Assembly: GCA_964471235.1 (NCBI GenBank)
Contig: CAYYGL010000180.1
Coordinates: 1-9,759 of the forward strand
Reading direction: 5' to 3'
DNA length: 9,759 bases
From: CAYYGL01 sp964471235
GTDB lineage: Bacteria; Calditrichota; Calditrichia; RBG-13-44-9; J075
Positions within the stretch are counted from its first letter, which is position 1, and each line of letters starts with the position of its first letter. The position numbers were made by a program, and so were the translations under genes. This document shows positions 7,499 through 9,759 of the stretch, in pieces. Under the pieces are notes generated by a model. That model had not been told where the DNA came from and made no database searches. It saw only the letters and a list, made by a program, of their open reading frames with translations.

Positions 7499-7550
7499 GA
7501 AACGCCCCTGGCGAACCGGCACAAATTTCGGTAAGTCGGGGGTGTTTTTT
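7499..7550. terminator. Bidirectional rho-independent terminator between convergent units
   Basis: AAACGCCCC (from 7500) pairs with GGGGTGTTT (7539-7547), with one G-U pair, around a long loop that can form its own small stem. On the plus strand the stem runs into TTTTTTATAATTT, ending ahcY. On the minus strand the left flank reads GTTTCTTTTTG, so the same hairpin could also end transcripts from the toxin-antitoxin-like module. Confidence 0.72.
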
Positions 7551-7573
7551 ATAATTTATGAGGGTTGGAACGA

Positions 7574-7860
7574 TCAGATTACCATTTTATCACCTGAATA
7601 GTTATCCCATTTTAAGGGTTTTTCATGATGTATCCCCGGATGCAGTTTAATTCGTTTTCGTTGCGGATGATGTGGTCGTAACATTGGGGAATTTTTTTCC
7701 AGTTCCCCTAACCATTTTTCCACAATGGATCCGGCATCATTCAACACCATTTTCCTGTCCACAATTTCACCGAACAGACATTCCCGGTTCCGGGTGCAAA
7801 TGGTGATGAAATACGCTACGGGTTGGGAAAAATCGTATCCTTTCAACCAAGGTGTTTTTT
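7574..7860 (-). pseudogene. Remnant of a REP-associated tyrosine transposase (RAYT, IS200/Y1 family)
   Basis: The N-terminal part reads KGYDFSQPVAYFITICTRN, then RECLFGEIVDRKMVLNDAGS, then IVEKWLGELEK, the hallmark start of RAYT proteins (COG1943). No ATG is in frame: the frame opens after a TAA and has only TTG. After LEK a 7-base A-run shifts the frame; one more A would give the expected KFPNV. The core with the HUH metal motif (MPNHxHG) is missing. The sequence jumps to the C-terminal part in another frame, YDHIIRNENEL then CIRGYIMKNP, followed by one lost base before LKWD. So at least two frameshifts and a deletion of perhaps 80-100 codons separate this from a working transposase. It is surely inactive. 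It lies 64 bases past the putative toxin gene on the same strand. Confidence 0.85.
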
Positions 7861-7910
7861 AGGAGCATATTTCATTGCCACATCTCTTTATAAATTTCAT
7901 CTCCATTGCT

Positions 7911-8408
7911 TTACCCGGCTCTTCCCAAAACAAACCGCGCCTGTTCAATCCGCAGCATTTCATAGGGCGTCATGAACCGTATGCCCAATCCGATGCATAC
8001 GTTCGGAATTTTAACCCGCTTCCGGGAGTCTGAGGGGATTTCATGGGTAACCACTGTACCGCCATGCGCCAGGGCATGGGAAATCAGATAATAATCCGCC
8101 ACCTGCAGAAAAATATTCACCGCCGCCGGTTCGTACTGTTGCGCGGATACCCAGCGGCTCACCTGCGCAAAGGCCGGAAGCACCAGCTCATCCGGGGGGA
8201 TGAAAAAAGCGGCGCCCCGTTCCCGCGCCCAGTCAGCCAGCTCATCGCCGCCGGCCAGTAATTCATCTCCCACTTTCTCGATACTGAACACTTTCTGTTT
8301 GGCGTTATTCACAACCAACCAATCCCAGAAAGCCGGGCAGAAATCAAATCCATAATGGAGATTCTTCGCCTGAATAAACACATTGGCATCCAGCAAATAC
8401 ACCATCAT
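7911..8408 (-). CDS. DUF4411 PIN-like putative toxin nuclease
   Basis: This 165-residue protein starts MMVYLLDANVFIQAK, the opening strand of PIN-type nucleases, with Asp7 in the first metal position. Further conserved-type acidic sites are E44 and D48 (FSIEKVGDEL), D105 in VADYYLISHA, and E123/D127 in THEIPSD, consistent with a metal-dependent RNase active site. It ends with the IPNVCIGLGIRFMTPYEML segment typical of DUF4411 proteins. Members of this family are commonly paired with an XRE-ImmA/IrrE gene, as here, and are predicted to be toxins; RNase activity is inferred from the fold. A tandem ATGATG at its start overlaps the stop of the upstream gene by 4 bases (ATGA), so translation is likely coupled and expression follows the upstream partner. 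All expected acidic residues are present, so it looks functional. Confidence 0.85.
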   Translation of the reverse strand: MMVYLLDANVFIQAKNLHYGFDFCPAFWDWLVVNNAKQKVFSIEKVGDELLAGGDELADWARERGAAFFIPPDELVLPAFAQVSRWVSAQQYEPAAVNIFLQVADYYLISHALAHGGTVVTHEIPSDSRKRVKIPNVCIGLGIRFMTPYEMLRIEQARFVLGRAG

Positions 8409-9580
8409 AACACTCCCAACTCATGAGCGAACCTGTTAAAGGTCTCTCCCTTACTAATTCCCAACATCCGGTAGGCGTCGCGAAACAGGGTTTGCCCCTC
8501 AAGCGCGCTAACAATAATCGCCCGGGCAAAGCGCTTGCTCACTCTTCGGTTGAGAGTGCGGTAAAAATCACCCCCGCCTTCCTCCGACGTCGGTCGCTCG
8601 TAAGCAAGTAACCGCTCCAGTTCATCCTGGTATACCTGCTGATAGGTTTCCCAATCCAGATACCCCCGATCAAATATTCTGCGCAGGATCACCAGGGTGC
8701 TCACTTTAAAAATCCGCGCCAGACGATTCAACTCAAGCGGCAATTCGTTTTGAGGCTCATAGAGTTGTACCAGCGTTTCCTCCGGGACCAACAACTCCGC
8801 CGCTACCTGATTACACCAGCGTTCAACTCCCTGGTCGGGGAGCCGGAAAATCCGGGAATCGGAAACCCCCGATTCGCCCAGCCAGAGGTGCGCCAGTTCA
8901 TGCGCCAGGGTAAAGGTTTTGGCGGAAATGGTATCAGCGCCGTTGATGAAAATGAGCGGCGCCAGTTCATCCACCAGGGCAAAGCCCCGGAACTCTTCCG
9001 GATCGAGTTTGCGATGGGTGTTGTTACCCACCACACCATTGACCATAACCAGAATGCCGGCGCTTTCCGCTTGATCAATGAACCGGCTGAGCGCCTGTGC
9101 CCAGGTGGGGATGGCACGGCGTTCTTCAATGTCAAGTTTCAGGCGTTCCACAATATCGGCGGCAACCGCTTCGGGGTCATCGCTTAAGGCGGCGGAACTG
9201 ACAAAAGAGAGAGGCTCCTCACTGAAGGATAACAGAAAGTTTCGGTACCACTCCTGCCGCTGCTGGCATAGGTAAATGGTATCCAGCAGGTCCGGGCTGG
9301 GCCTGGAAAATTCGATATGGGGCATTATTCGAAAATCGGGTATGGGCAGTGGCTCTTCCGGTGGAGCATCCAGAAAGAGATACCCCAGGGGCACATGGAG
9401 TCTTTTTGCCAGACGTTCCAGTTGTTTTAAAGTCGGTTGCGCCTCTCCGCTCTCCCAGGCTTCGAGTTTAGGGAAAACATTTTCCAGGGTTTCAACGGAT
9501 TGCGCCGCCCGCTCAATCGCCCAGCGGAGCAGTTCCGGGTTTACGGAAACCCGCAGGCTTTTCACACCTTTATTCGCCAT
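8405..9580 (-). CDS. XRE-family regulator fused to ImmA/IrrE zinc metallopeptidase (putative antitoxin)
   Basis: A 391-residue two-part protein. Residues about 12-70 form an XRE-type helix-turn-helix (LLRWAIERAAQSVETL, FPKLEAWESGEAQPTLKQLE, RLAKRLHVPLGYLF). The ImmA/IrrE (COG2856) peptidase domain follows from about 170. Its zinc motif is H227-E228-L-A-H231, and E253 in ERWCNQVAAELLVP probably gives the third ligand. The roughly 120 C-terminal residues are helical, with a second small segment of unknown role. Fusions of this kind are the upstream partner in predicted toxin-antitoxin-like pairs. The HTH half would repress the operon and bind the toxin, and the peptidase half may act as a sensor or cut a partner. 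The ATG at 9580 is preceded by GGAAGGA at 9595-9589, 8 bases away. Codon use is more GC-rich than in the flanking DNA, which could indicate transfer. Confidence 0.88.
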   Translation of the reverse strand: MANKGVKSLRVSVNPELLRWAIERAAQSVETLENVFPKLEAWESGEAQPTLKQLERLAKRLHVPLGYLFLDAPPEEPLPIPDFRIMPHIEFSRPSPDLLDTIYLCQQRQEWYRNFLLSFSEEPLSFVSSAALSDDPEAVAADIVERLKLDIEERRAIPTWAQALSRFIDQAESAGILVMVNGVVGNNTHRKLDPEEFRGFALVDELAPLIFINGADTISAKTFTLAHELAHLWLGESGVSDSRIFRLPDQGVERWCNQVAAELLVPEETLVQLYEPQNELPLELNRLARIFKVSTLVILRRIFDRGYLDWETYQQVYQDELERLLAYERPTSEEGGGDFYRTLNRRVSKRFARAIIVSALEGQTLFRDAYRMLGISKGETFNRFAHELGVL

Positions 9581-9642
9581 TGCAAAATTCCTTCCGGATT
9601 TTCCTGATCACAGGCTTCAGTTCCATTTATTAATATATCAGA

Positions 9643-9663
9643 ATTATACTTAACGATCGTTAA
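9643..9663 (-). promoter_or_regulatory. Promoter of the XRE-ImmA/DUF4411 operon with overlapping palindromic operator
   Basis: On the minus strand a perfect TATAAT occupies 9648-9643, about 63 bases before the start codon. One base upstream of it is TTAACGATCGTTAA (9663-9650), a perfect 14-bp palindrome that would fill most of the -35/-10 spacer. The -35 is poor (CTTATT or TTATTT). A repressor bound there would block polymerase, so autoregulation by the XRE domain is the natural reading. That is inference from position and symmetry. Confidence 0.6.
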
Positions 9664-9759
9664 ATAAATAAGATTTAGCTTATTAAATGAAATAGCCATA
9701 TCGTTGAGATTATCTTTTTTTTAGTTGAAAATTAAGTAAAAAATGGAGAGGTTCCCCCT

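Noticed and set aside
8750..9187. 145-codon plus-strand open frame antisense to the XRE-ImmA gene
   Set aside because: It is the antisense shadow of a GC-rich gene whose own frame carries clear HTH and HELAH motifs.
1..9759. CRISPR array, tRNA, rRNA or prophage genes
   Set aside because: No spaced direct repeats, no tRNA-like cloverleaf with anticodon features, no rRNA segments and no phage structural genes were seen.

Overview
The window holds bacterial chromosomal DNA with mostly ordinary housekeeping genes. The signs point loosely to a Gram-negative lineage of the Fibrobacterota-Chlorobiota-Bacteroidota (FCB) type, perhaps Calditrichota-like. These signs are a TRAP transporter, an exported TPR protein with a CsgG/FlgO-like N-terminus, a short archaeal/Thermotoga-type adenosylhomocysteinase, and a relic of a REP-associated (RAYT) transposase. 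No 16S rRNA or other firm marker is present, so the lineage is a guess.

Layout. Bases 2-919 (+) are the C-terminal two thirds of a TRAP large permease. Next come an SSAT-like GNAT acetyltransferase (995-1513, +) and an AmgK-like sugar kinase (1503-2528, +) that overlap by 11 bases and are probably translated together. Convergent to them is a small conserved-type hypothetical gene (2538-2945, -). After about 460 bases with no gene, though with a terminator, lies a long exported TPR protein (3410-5269, -). Immediately upstream of it on the same strand is a stretch that looks empty but reads as a decayed gene for a small exported protein (about 5253-5753), broken by frameshifts and a stop codon. 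A foldback, MITE-like repeat follows (about 5791-5988). Then come the adenosylhomocysteinase gene (6156-7409, +) and a bidirectional terminator. A wrecked RAYT transposase gene (7574-7860, -) follows.

The right end (7911-9663, -) is a compact two-gene module. An XRE-type DNA-binding protein fused to an ImmA/IrrE zinc peptidase overlaps by 4 bases (ATGA) with a DUF4411 PIN-like putative nuclease. It has its own promoter, with a perfect 14-bp palindrome placed just upstream of a consensus TATAAT. This is the arrangement of a predicted toxin-antitoxin-like system, and it is the most system-like object in the window. It is a recognised gene pairing rather than a wholly new one. The operator placement and the likely proteolytic control are the points that can be tested.

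The region from about 5250 to 7900 mixes a structured repeat, a transposase relic and a dead gene around an intact core metabolic gene, so this part of the chromosome appears to have been turning over.
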